Source of the DNA: Monoraphidium neglectum
Taxonomy: Eukaryota > Chlorophyta > Chlorophyceae > Sphaeropleales > Selenastraceae
Length of the DNA stretch: 15,947 nt
Reading direction: 5' to 3'
Assembly (NCBI RefSeq): GCF_000611645.1
Contig: NW_014012429.1
Span: 1-15,947, forward strand
Shown here: positions 1-8,997 of the stretch, piece by piece
Numbering within the stretch: the stretch's first letter is position 1
Layout: each line of letters opens with the position of its first letter
The notes under the pieces: model-generated
Seen by the model: only the letters and a program-made list of their open reading frames with translations
Database searches by the model: none
Told to the model about the DNA's origin: nothing
Program-made: the position numbers and the translations under genes

Positions 1-256
1 GAGCGAGGTGGGTACGGATACAACGTGAAAGAAAGCATAGGTGAGGAGGTATGCGATGCATTTGAACGCTGGTCACTCCTTGGAGTCCAGGTGGTGATGC
101 TGCCCTCGTGTGGCGCCCCGTCTCTTATCCGAGTGCACCACCGCGTGACACCCACAAGGAGCCATCAACATCACTCCTGCGCGATATGTCACTGCTACCC
201 CATAGCCCAGCATGCATGACCCCCTCCCCAACCCCCCGACACCCCCCCACCCCAAC
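1..256. other. Left-edge intron of the CobW-family gene, no exon seen
   Basis: Exon 10 ends at 257 before GTTGGG on the minus strand. Reading on in the same frame gives no CobW C-terminal sequence (a WLG-type continuation is expected), so the remaining bases appear to be intron leading to exons outside the window. Confidence 0.6.
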
Positions 257-3200
257 CTTGTCGAGGTCCATCTCCCCCTCCACAGAGAATGACAGGCTCG
301 ACACCTGGGTGTGTTTGTGTGTGGGGTGTGTGCGTATTGCTGGTTGTGTATGTTGTGTGTTTCATGAGTGTGTGTGTGTTGAGTGTCAGTGTGTATGTTA
401 GAGAGAACGGTTGCAACATGAGCAAGGATGACAGGGCGTGCTATAAGCCGGGGATGCTGTATGAGGGCATCAACGCTCTGCAGCCACAAAGACCCAAGAT
501 GAGACCCACACAAACACCGCAGCTGCAGCGGACCTGCCGGCCCTGCGCTCGTGTGGGCAAGGCTCACGAAACTGAGGCCGGGAGCACGTGCGTGCGTGCA
601 GGAAGAGCGCAGGTGCACAACCGCGCCCTATGAAGGCGCCTGTGACAGCGCCCAGCCGCACCTTGTCATCGTGGAGCTTGGCGTGGCTGTGGTGGCTGTG
701 GTCGTGGTCCGGGTTGGTGCAGCCCGGGGCGCAATCCTCCCCGTGCACATGGTCGTGGCTGTGGCCGTGGTCGTGGCTGTGCGCCGCCTCGGCGTGGGAG
801 TGCCCGTGGTCGTGCGAATGGTTGTGCTCGGGGTTGGTGCACCCTGCGCCGCACTCCTCGCCATGCGCGTGGCTGTGAGCCTCGGCGTGGGAGTGGCCGT
901 GGTCGTGCGAGTGGTTGTGGTTGGGGTTGGTGCAGCCCGCGCCGCACTCCTCGCCGTGTGCGTGGTCGTGGCTGTGGCTGTGGCTGCTGCTGGGCTTGGG
1001 CGCGAGCTGAAAAGTAAAGGGAGCCATGCCAGGGATGGGAACGAGTACGCAGGGGGGGTGAGTGAGGGGCTGTTGAACGGGTGCCGACGAAAGGGCGCTG
1101 GTCAGGCGGCCTGAACGTTGTTTGCCAAGTGCGGAAAGCCGGGGCACGCACGGCGTCCTGCTCCCCTGATTAGAAACAGTCCGAAAGACAGCACCAACAA
1201 TGTCAGGGCTGGATCAACAAGAGAGAGCGCAACTCTTACTCATTGGAGCGCCAGCAAATCCGCCCGCACAACACTCCTCGCTCCCCCTGCCCCCATCCGT
1301 GCACGTCGCCTGAATGCTGTTGGTACCCGAATACCATGGCACCCGACGCGTCGACCCGCGCGCCCCTCAAGAAGGGATGCAGCATGCTGGAAAGGAACAA
1401 CAGCCACACCCTGTCACTCTCACACACACACACATTCTTTCTCATGCACCCACACTATACACAATCACTTCACACACATACACACGCACACACACATACA
1501 CGCGCACATAGGCGCGCGCCCCCACCTGCTCGTCCACCTTGTCGAGGTCAAAGCCGCCCACCCCCAGAACGTAATCCAGGGGCACCTTGCTCTTGGTGGC
1601 GCGCGTCATGCGCGCCAGGGTGTTGATGGTCCGCAGGCGGCCCTCCAGCTCAGCAACCGCCGACTCGCTGACCTGGCGCGCGCGAGAGCGTGGCAGACGC
1701 GGTCATGCTGAGGACGCAAAAGCGCTTGGAGGCGACTGGCCGCGAGCCTTTTCTGCGCTGAGCGCGATACACAAAGTCCTAAAGACGCGTATGCACCCAT
1801 TGCATCCCTTGCCCCAGCCACCCAAGCCTGACGGCGCTGTCGCCCCCACCAGGTCTGTCTTGTTGATGACGATGCGGTCCGCGTAGGCCACCTGCTCTAT
1901 GGCCTCGTTAATGGCGTCCTCGTTGCTGGCCTTGCCGACCTGGGGGTGGGTGGGATGGTGAGCAGAGCGCTTGTGAGTGTGTGTTGTGGGTGCGTGTGTG
2001 CGTGCACGCGCGTGTGTGCGCGCGTGTGTGTGCGTGTGCTCGTGCTGGCTGGTGTGTGCGTCGACTCAGCAATTGCCAGCAGATCAGGGAGGCGACGCAC
2101 GCATCGGCAGGGTGACGCCCCCTGTGCCATCAAGCTGCCCCTATCCTGCGCCACCCAATGCCCGTTCTTTCTGCACCCAGCCTCGTGCGCCCGCTCAAGC
2201 CCCTCCGACCCCTCCCTGATCAGCCCTTCCCACTGCGTTCAACCACCACCATAAGCAGCGTGAGGCACCGGCCCGCGACCCGCGCCCAGTTAGCACGGCC
2301 TGCGCGTCACCTGGTCCAGGTGGCGGCTGATGTTGACGGCGTCCACCACAGTCACCACGCCATCCAGCAGCACCCTGTATGTGGGGAGACACGCAGTACG
2401 TTATTCGTCAGTACGTGCATCGACGCAGGCGTGCGAAAGCGCGTGGTTGCACCAGGAGGGGTGCCTGCAAAGCACAAACTATACAGCCTGCCCAGCGCGA
2501 CCACGGCCACAGCCGCAGCGGCGCCCCGTCGTACGCATCCCCCACCAGCCCATGCTCTTGCAGGGCTCCGCGCCTGGCCAAATGCCAAGACCCCAAAACC
2601 GACCGCCCACCGCCAACCACTGACAGGCAACTGCGGACCGCAAGACCCACTTGTCAGGCAGGGACTTGTCCATGTAAAAGGAGCTGATGATGGGGCCGGG
2701 GTTGGCCAGGCCTGATATGAGGGGTGCAGGGAGGAAACAGGAGGTGTGGGACAGCAGTCGGGGGTCAACGTGCGTGTTGGACTGTGCTGTGGCGGCCTCA
2801 AAGCGCAGTGCGGTGCGCGGCGTTCCACAGTGTACTGTGGGAGCCACACTTGCAGGTCTGCCGCAACCATACAGCAGCACGCCAGCAGTGAGGCGGCATC
2901 AAGGGCGGCACGACAGCACGGCAGGAGCGTGGGCGCGCCGCACCCGTGGTCTCGATCACGATGTGGTCAAACTCGCTGCGGCGGTTGTAGAGGTTGTTGA
3001 GCGCCGCCACCAGGTCATCGCGCACCGTGCAGCACAGGCAGCCGTTGGACAGCACCGTGATCTGGTCGCCCCCCTCCAGCACCTGGGGGAGGGGGAGGAG
3101 TAGGCCACCGAAGCGTGAGCAGCGGCCTGGAAGCACCGAACGGGCTCCACGTGTGTGCATGCGGCCGAAGCGTGGCCGCGCTGCTTTCGAGTTTACGCGT

Positions 3201-4103
3201 CCGCATCCTGTCTGCACGCCTGCGCCTGGCAGCTTCCATTCAGGCGCCTTCGGATGCGTCGCCGCCGCCAAGCCGCCGCCAGCCGGCCGAAGCGGGCGGC
3301 GGCAGTCGCCGACATCACCACTGGCATCGTCCGAAAGTGTGCACCCTACTGCCCCCATCGCTGCCACCACCGCCGCTGCCGCCACGGCTTCTACTGCCGC
3401 CTGAACTGACTTTAGCCCGCCGTTCGCCCTGGCCAATGGGGTATGTGAGCCTCTCGATCCCCCATTCCTCCGCGCACCTCAGTCCTCGCCACCAGCTCGC
3501 TGTCAATGTCAATCTCCCCAAACTCATTCTCAATCACTGCGACGGTTGTTGGCATAGCAGAGGGTGTGTTGTCGCTGCATGCAAGGGCGGGGGCGGCGTG
3601 GCTGGTAGCCACGCGCGTGGCGGCCGCGCAGTGCATGGAGCACGCCCGTGCAGCGGCGCAGCGCACGCGCTGCACTCACCCGCAATGCGCTTGCCGTGCT
3701 GCTGCGTCAGTATATAGTTGAGGAGAGTGGTCTTGCCGGATCCCAGGAAGCCCGTGATGACCTGTAGGGCCGCGGACGTGCCAGGGTGAAATGAGAGGGC
3801 CTCCAATCACCCACTCACTCGCCCGCTGCTCATGGACCTTACCGTCGCTGGTATGCGGTCGTCCTTGGGTACGAGGTGCTCTCCAGCACGGACGACCACG
3901 CGGTCGGCCCTCGCCGGCGCGAAGAAAGGTCCCCGGGCAGCATCGACAGGCCTTGCCGCACGGGTGCAGCTCTCAGCGGCGCGGTTGACAATGTGATGCA
4001 CACGCCCGATTGACATCGGTGTTGCCCTTGCCATGGCCATAGGCCCCGTGCAGGCCGAAGCAGCAGTGCGGCGAGCCGCCATGCCGCGCTGGGCGAGCGC
4101 CAT
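257..4103 (-). CDS. COG0523/CobW-family metal-chaperone GTPase with His-rich insert (ten exons, 3' end outside window)
   Basis: Exons on the minus strand: 4103-3843, 3761-3680, 3536-3478, 3082-2944, 2711-2651, 2374-2311, 1939-1850, 1672-1526, 1006-662 and 304-257. All junctions are GT-AG and all phases agree, giving 432 residues before the window ends. Residues 1-80 are rich in Ala, Arg and Ser with few acids, which suggests an organellar transit peptide. The G domain shows Walker A GFLGSGKT (91-98), IENEFGE (116-122), the metal-binding CLCC motif in [13 protein letters not shown] (146-158), ETTG (178-181), VVTVVDA in exon 6, and the guanine-specificity motif NKTD (248-251). Residues 302-416 are the His/Cys insert, and exon 10 ([16 protein letters not shown]) opens the CobW C-terminal domain. 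The family consists of GTP-driven zinc or cobalt chaperones. The specific metal is inferred only. The ATG at 4103 has a GCAATGGCG context and is the first in frame. Confidence 0.93.
307..400. repeat. TG-rich dinucleotide tract (CA-rich on the sense strand) in intron 9 of the CobW-family gene
   Basis: An imperfect GT tract on the plus strand reads as CA-rich in the transcript. It abuts the 3' splice site of exon 10 (AG at 306-305), where a pyrimidine tract would be expected. The rest of this 357-base intron (305-661) holds no recognisable gene. Confidence 0.85.
662..1006 (-). other. His/Cys-rich metal-binding cassette exon (exon 9) of the CobW-family gene
   Basis: This exon is exactly 115 codons in phase 0-0. 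It encodes residues 302-416 and contains 33 histidines and three CxxxC motifs. The pattern [12 protein letters not shown] followed by His-x-His runs occurs three times. The first two units are almost identical over 31 residues, and the third has diverged ([13 protein letters not shown]) and follows an extra [11 protein letters not shown] stretch. The DNA shows the same roughly 93-bp tandem pattern. His-rich stretches between the G domain and C-terminal domain are common in COG0523 proteins and are thought to store or hand over metal. The repeated CxxxC embedded in the His runs is the uncommon part. Confidence 0.9.
1007..1525. repeat. Intron 8 of the CobW-family gene with a CA tract (TG-rich on the sense strand) at 1420-1508
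   Basis: This is the longest intron in the window, 519 bases. An imperfect CA tract on the plus strand at 1420-1508 becomes TG-rich in the minus-strand transcript and lies close to the donor (GT at 1525-1524). Its sense orientation is opposite to the tract in intron 9, so the two could base-pair across exon 9. Nothing else is recognised in the intron. Confidence 0.8.
1940..2310. repeat. Intron 6 of the CobW-family gene with a TG tract at 1972-2060
   Basis: This 371-base intron lies between exon 6 (ends 2311) and exon 7 (starts 1939). The plus-strand GT tract at 1972-2060 is CA-rich in the transcript and begins about 30 bases upstream of the 3' splice site. No other feature is recognised. Confidence 0.8.
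3083..3477. other. Intron 3 of the CobW-family gene (395 bases), no gene seen
   Basis: The intron separates exon 3 (ends ...VARTE) from exon 4 (starts VLEGGDQ). It contains GCC/GGC-rich blocks near 3268-3303 that could fold back on each other. I see no embedded gene. Confidence 0.75.
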
Positions 4104-4224
4104 TGCTGCTGGGCTTTCAAAGGGTGTTGGACGCGTGGCTGATAAGCTGCGGCGCTCGAAAGTAAATGAACATTGCTACCTGATCAAGCACATCTGGGTC
4201 CAGAAACTGGGCCAGCAGCTGGAC

Positions 4225-4244
4225 CCCGGTGACGCCCGGTGACG
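4225..4244. repeat. Tandem 10-bp duplication, CCCGGTGACG x2
   Basis: Two identical 10-base units lie back to back at 4225-4234 and 4235-4244. The second runs on into TGACGTG at 4240-4246, a TGACG/CRE-like core of the kind bound by bZIP proteins. It is about 125-140 bases upstream of the CobW start codon. A regulatory role is inferred. Confidence 0.6.
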
Positions 4245-4265
4245 TGTGCAGACGGCGGCACCATC

Positions 4266-4422
4266 CAACAGGCCTCGTTTTTCGACATTACAACAAGGCG
4301 CGCCTCGCCGGCGCAGCACCCGAGCCGGCCGCCTGCCCCGCCCCGCCGCCCCTGGCGTAGCATCCGCTTTGGCGAGTACGCTCGTTCATCTGTTCAACAG
4401 GCCTCGTTTTTCGACATTACAA
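4266..4422. repeat. 28-bp direct repeat, two copies (4266-4293 and 4395-4422)
   Basis: The copies are identical over 28 bases, with starts 129 bases apart. Each begins CAACAGGCCTCG and ends ACATTACAA. On the minus strand each contains TGTAA, the green-algal poly(A) motif. They lie 163-319 bases upstream of the CobW start codon, so promoter element and tandem polyadenylation site are both possible. Confidence 0.8.
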
Positions 4423-4861
4423 TTCGTGTGGTACTGGTGAGTTGCACCCTGAAGCCGCACCAGGAAAAACGCAGCCAGCTTCCTGGCTGAGATGGGTGTG
4501 CCAATGGGTTGAAGCAAACTGAACGCTTGCAAGAGGGCGCCTTCCGATCATTTGTTGGGCCGAGCACAATTCTGGGCAGCCGAGCCGCTGTTAAGCAGCG
4601 CACAGCGGTGCACACGCGCATGCACACCGGCAGCAATATTTCAGCGCCGGGCGGGAGCTCCCGCGCTCGCGTGCTAGCGTTGGTTTTGGGAGGTGGGCGC
4701 ACGGCGGAAATTGTAATCCAGCCAGCAGCACAGCAGAGCCGCCAATATATGCTCTTGCAAGTGCGTAAGCGGACAGATTGCAGCATGTGGGGGAAACAAG
4801 CTGACCATAGATCTGCGCTGATGGGTCAATAAGGGTCTAGCGCTGCAAATTAGGGGTCGTT

Positions 4862-4887
4862 GCCCCCGCAGCCCTCCAAGCGGGGGC
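4862..4887. other. GC-rich hairpin, 8-bp perfect stem
   Basis: The arms GCCCCCGC (4862-4869) and GCGGGGGC (4880-4887) flank a 10-base loop, 227 bases downstream of the GH-like stop codon. This lies in that gene's probable 3'UTR. Function is unknown. Confidence 0.6.
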
Positions 4888-5113
4888 GAACTACAAACAG
4901 GGACACAACGAAAGGACTATGCTAAAACAACCAATCAGCTCTGACCAGCAGCCCATATTTGGGTGGCAACTGCCCCAGTTCACATATGACATGACGCGGT
5001 CTAGAAACGCCTGCATCAATACCCTACATACACAGTCCTGCACAGCCATACAAAGCCTCCACATCTACTTGCTGACTGTGGAACCTGCGCGGCCCCGACA
5101 GCCCGGCCCTGGC

Positions 5114-8100
5114 CTACAATGGAGACACCGCTGCAGCAGCGTCAGCGGCTGCAGTTGCAGCAAGCCCCGGCATGCCAGCCGCCCGAAAGGCAGGCACCAG
5201 CGCAACGCCTGCATTGGTAGATGTGCTGTTGCGAGGCAGCGTCGCGTTTGGCGCGGGCGAGCCAGGCGCAGTTGGGGCCGCAGGCGCCGCGCCAGCCGCC
5301 CTGAGCCGCTTGACGGCGGAGTTGTACTGCCGGATCGCCGCGGTTATGACGGGGTCCCTGTAACTCCCCCCTGCGGCGCCGCCGGGCGCCCCGCCGGCCC
5401 TGCTGTTTGCTGCGCCGCCCGCGGTGCCGCCCCTGGCATAACTCAGGTAGTGCACCCCGGTGACGTCAAAGGAGATGATGCTCCAAAGGAAAATCGCCCT
5501 GACCTGCGGCGCGGTGGACAGGCGTGCACCAGAGGCGGTTGGTGGCGGTTGACAACCGGCAGTTGGTGGCTGATGGCTGGAAGGGGTGGTTGAAGCCAGA
5601 GTATGTATGCCTGTCTGATTCCTGCACGCCTGACATGGCAGACACGTTTGGCTACGAGGGGGGAGGAGGGGAGCCGCCCAAGTGAGGCAGCGCCGGCGCC
5701 GCCTGACCTTGTAGTTGGGGCCGCCCCCCGCCGCAGCAAACTGGAGGGTGGTGTTGTAGAACCGCCGCAGCGCCGCCCTGTTGCCGCCCCGCGCCCAGGG
5801 GTCTGACCGCGGGTCGTACCGCCCGTCCACCCCCCAGTAGGGCGCTGCCGCCGCGTGCGGCCAGTCGCGGGCGGGGGTCTTGTAATCTGCGGTCTCCCCG
5901 CCGCCGACGCCGTACTCTGCAGTGTGAGCGCCAGGTGGGGGGCCGAGGGTTCAAAGCACGGCATCACAAGGTGTAGTGGCGGCGAAATGACTGGAACAAA
6001 TGCGTGGAGAGCGTCCGCCAGCACGGGGGAGGCACTCTGCTGACAACGCACCTCCCTCCGCCGCTGACCTCTTTCCCACGATCCTATTGTGGGCTCTCCC
6101 GCAAGCCTCAAAAAAGGATCCAAGGCCGTCCTTGTCGTCTCCCTCCCCCACCCGCTCGCCAACCACCCACCCGAGTACACGAGGTCCTTATTGAGGCTCC
6201 GCAGGTCCAGCCCAAACAGCCGCAGCTCCCGGTCGACGCGCCGCAGGCTCTCCTCCAGGTCAGCAGGGCCGGGGCTGTCCGGCAGCCCCGCGTACGCGCT
6301 TACGCCGATCCTGTTTTACGAGGTCGTTTTATTTGCAGGACGCCGGGGCGTGAGCGACATAGTGTGCGGCGCGCTCGGCCGTGATGGAAGAGGACGGAGC
6401 CGCCGCGGCTAGGCCCAGCGGCGGCTGGCCACACCCCGATGGCGAGCAGCAACCGCCCCAACCCGCCCTTGTGCTGAGGGTGGGTAGACGCGGGCTGCAG
6501 CTGCCAGGGATGGACCACATCCACGTGTTCCTGGGGCGCTTCTGCTGTCGTCCAATGCCAGCAATGATTGCCATCCCATCCTTCCCCGCCCACCCTGCCC
6601 TAGCCCCTGCCCGTCTCACCAGTCCACCGCCCTGAAGAGGGCGCGCACGTCTGCCAGGCTGACAGAGTCCGTCACCTCGCGCCACCTGGCCTGAACGTCA
6701 GAATAATACCTGAGGCCGTGGGGGATCAGCGGGGCGGCGGGGCGTGTCAGACCTTGCACGGTCACAGAGGGGGTTGGGCTGGAGGGAGTTGTATAACTCC
6801 GGTGCTGCGAATCACGGCAGATGCCGCCGTCCAGACGAGGCTTTTCCAGCCGTCGTCGGACCAGCAGCTTGAATTTTAGGCGCTTTGGCTGGCAAAGAGC
6901 GGCTCATGGTCATTTGCAGGCGGCCACAAGGTCAGGCTGCGTATCACAAATTTGCTCCCAAGATGACGCAGTAATTTTGCTGCAGCTCACGTGGTCGACG
7001 CCATGGCGTTGCCGGGGCAGCCGCAGATCTTCTCCCAGTTGAGGTTTACGCCGACGCGCACAGAGCTTGGCGGGGTGCCGCCCTCTGACACGACGCCCTT
7101 GATCTGCTTGATCATGGAACGGTAGGAGCGCGCACTGCGAGGAAAAAAGAGGGAGAGGGGGAATGTGTGTGTGTGTGTGTGATCATGTGTGTGTGATCAT
7201 GTGTGTGGGTGCGTGTGTGGCGTGCGTGCGTGTGTAAGTGGGGGTATGAAGGAGGAGGTGCTGCGAGGTAGTGTGAGGTCTGTTGCAAAGGAAACGACTT
7301 GGAAGTTAGGCTTGCAGGCCTTTGTCACATCAACATTCCACCCGTGCGGCAAGCAGCCGGGTACCCATGCAAATAAGCTGCCTTGCCTAGCGCTCCTTGC
7401 TCACGCCCCTCGGGGGCAGCCCTCACAGCCCCTCAGCCCTCACGAGTAGAAGAGCGTCGCCCCCATCTCCGCCTGCATGGCAAACAGCACCGGCGCCCCT
7501 CTGAAGTTTGCGTCCTTGACCGCCGCCGCCGCCGGCTTGACCAGCGCGTCCCAGTATGACAGCGCGCCAAACCTGCGTGCCCAAAGCAACACACGTGGAA
7601 CACGGGTGTGTGGCGCGAGAAGGCTGGTTGGGGGTTTTGCAGAAGCCGCCTGGAAACAAGGGCTGCTGAGATGCAGGCTTGTGCTGTTGGGGCTGAAAGG
7701 CTGCCAGGATTTGCGTTTGTAGGATGTTGAGCTCGATAAACAAAGGTCCCTGTGATGCGGGCCCCGATGTGGAAAGGCCCCTGCTGTTGTGATCAGCAGC
7801 CTGCTGCCAGCGCTGCGATGTGCACGGCCACTGCCTGGGGCCGCACTTGGTGTAGGGGTCGAAATCGAGCGCGTTGCGCCACGTCCCCGTTTCGTCGCCG
7901 TCGTCCAGGTGGAGGTGGACCGCCAGGCCAAAGCCGCGCGACACCACCAGCTGCATGCAGGCCTGCCGTGGGGGGGGGGGGGCGAGGGGCCACGCCCCAG
8001 ACGATGCAGAGGTGAGCGGCCAACGTGGGCGCCAGCTGGGTACGGCCAGAGGTGAAAACGTGGGTTGAATCCTTGCTCACCGTGCATCTCCGCTGCACAA

Positions 8101-8956
8101 GTGCGTTCTCACATATCCATCGAGAACCCCCGTTTACTTTCTTTTGCACATGGATCGCCCATTCATGACCCACCGTCAGGCCGCTGCTGAGGCGGTACGC
8201 AGTGTCGTAGGTGTACTGCCGCAGCTCCCTGTCCCGCTCCGCCTCGCGGTACCCCAGGTCAGTCATGCGGTTGTTGCCATCTGTCCGGTAGTACCTGGTC
8301 GCGTTGGAGAATGGGTGCTCGCATCTGAATGCCGTGTTTGGACCAAACAGCATTCGAAATTGCCTGAGTGCGAGCTGCCAGCTGCCAGCAGGCGGCGCAC
8401 CCGACAACAAGTACTGGCCTGTAAAAGAATGGCCTTCGTTTCACAAATTGCTGGCCCTGGAGATGATGGCGGTTCTGAGACCGAGCGCTACCAGGCAGGC
8501 GCTAGGCGACATCCTTGCTGCTCCTATCCATGTGCTGGTCTGCAAATCAAACCCCGCCGAGCTTCCCTGCAACCACTTGGCTGTGCATCGCTCCCAACGC
8601 CGCCTCGCGTCCTGCATACCGCACTAGCTGCTTGCAAGACGTGCGCCGCCGTCACCCCCCTGCTCTCACCCGGTGACGACAAAGTTGACTGTGCTGCCGT
8701 TGGTCTCCATTGCACGCCGCGCCATCTGGGCGCACTGGCTGCCTTCCCCGCCGTCGATGTCAGACATGAACAGCAGCACGACGGACGTGTCTACCGTGAT
8801 GGCCGCTGCTCCCAGCGCGACGGAGGCGCCGTGCGCGGCGGCGGCGGCGGCGATCAGGAGTAGCAGCGCGAGCGGAGCCAGCGAGGCAATGACCGAGCTG
8901 CTGCGGGGTGGCGACGCCGCGGTTGCGGCCGCCCCCCAGTGTCTGGGTGGCGCCAT
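5114..8956 (-). CDS. Secretory TIM-barrel protein resembling clan GH-A glycoside hydrolases (nine exons, 541 aa)
   Basis: Exons on the minus strand: 8956-8670, 8294-8174, 7962-7847, 7572-7444, 7134-6991, 6709-6620, 6310-6171, 5916-5708 and 5503-5114 (stop included). All junctions are GT-AG with consistent phases. The start ATG at 8956 has a strong AACAATGGC context. Residues 22-41 are a hydrophobic signal peptide or signal anchor. Barrel-like strands follow: VVLLFM (59-64), VHLHLDDG (151-158), VLFAMQAEMG (203-212), VGVNLNWEK (245-253), WIGVSAYAG (296-304), VYSEYGVGGG (340-349) and IFLWSII (416-422). By analogy with clan GH-A retaining enzymes, E210 after strand 4 is the likely acid/base and E343 after strand 7 the likely nucleophile. 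The Asn usually before the first Glu is replaced by Ala. Sequons at N86 and N397 and in the tail fit the secretory route. The C-terminal 100 residues are Ala/Gly/Pro-rich. I cannot assign a GH family or substrate. Confidence 0.82.
6311..6619. other. Intron 6 of the GH-like gene (309 bases), nothing else seen
   Basis: The donor follows the first two bases of the W296 codon (TG|GTGAGA). The acceptor is AAAACAG before GATCGGCGTAAGC, restoring WIGVSAYAGL. No repeat or embedded gene is recognised. Confidence 0.75.
7135..7443. repeat. Intron 4 of the GH-like gene with a TG tract at 7164-7235
   Basis: This 309-base intron contains a plus-strand (TG)n tract interrupted by two GATCATG units. It is CA-rich in the transcript and starts about 28 bases upstream of the 3' splice site (AG at 7136-7135). 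No gene is seen in it. Confidence 0.8.
8295..8669. other. Intron 1 of the GH-like gene (375 bases), nothing else seen
   Basis: The donor GTGAGA follows ...VNFVVT plus two bases, and the acceptor GACCAG precedes G-TAC-TAC, giving VVTGYYRTDG. I see no gene or notable repeat within it. Confidence 0.75.
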
Positions 8957-8979
8957 TGTTATCTTCAAACTTGTATTTT

Positions 8980-8997
8980 ACACCAAAGCTTTGGTGT
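8980..8997. promoter_or_regulatory. 18-bp perfect palindrome upstream of the GH-like gene
   Basis: The sequence ACACCAAAGCTTTGGTGT is identical to its reverse complement and ends 23 bases before the start ATG at 8956. It could be a dyad binding site for a homodimeric regulator or a hairpin in the 5'UTR. The assignment rests on symmetry and position only. Confidence 0.5.

Larger units (their letters stand above)
4104..5113. other. Intergenic region between the GH-like gene's 3' end and the CobW gene's 5' end
   Basis: This stretch should carry the 3'UTR of the gene ending at 5114 and the promoter and 5'UTR of the gene starting at 4103. I saw no ORF with recognisable protein features. It contains a two-copy 28-bp repeat, a tandem 10-bp duplication and a hairpin, each listed separately. 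On the minus strand TGTAA occurs at 4421-4417 and 4292-4288, about 690 and 820 bases after the upstream stop codon. Confidence 0.7.

Noticed and set aside
662..1006. Regularly spaced repeats resembling a CRISPR array
   Set aside because: The repeats are codon-in-frame protein repeats (about 93 bp), with no unique spacers of constant length, inside a eukaryotic exon.
551..1114. Long plus-strand ORF of 187 codons, rich in Val/Ala
   Set aside because: It is the antisense of the His-rich cassette exon and its low-complexity repeat; the minus strand carries the recognisable CobW-family exons with proper splice sites.
1420..1508. CA tract as a transposon remnant
   Set aside because: No terminal inverted repeats, target-site duplication or coding sequence around it; it is a simple repeat inside an intron.
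8957..8968. Start of the GH-like gene at a TTG twelve bases upstream
   Set aside because: The codon at 8968 is TTG, not ATG; the first ATG (8956) has a strong start context and nuclear algal genes rarely use TTG.
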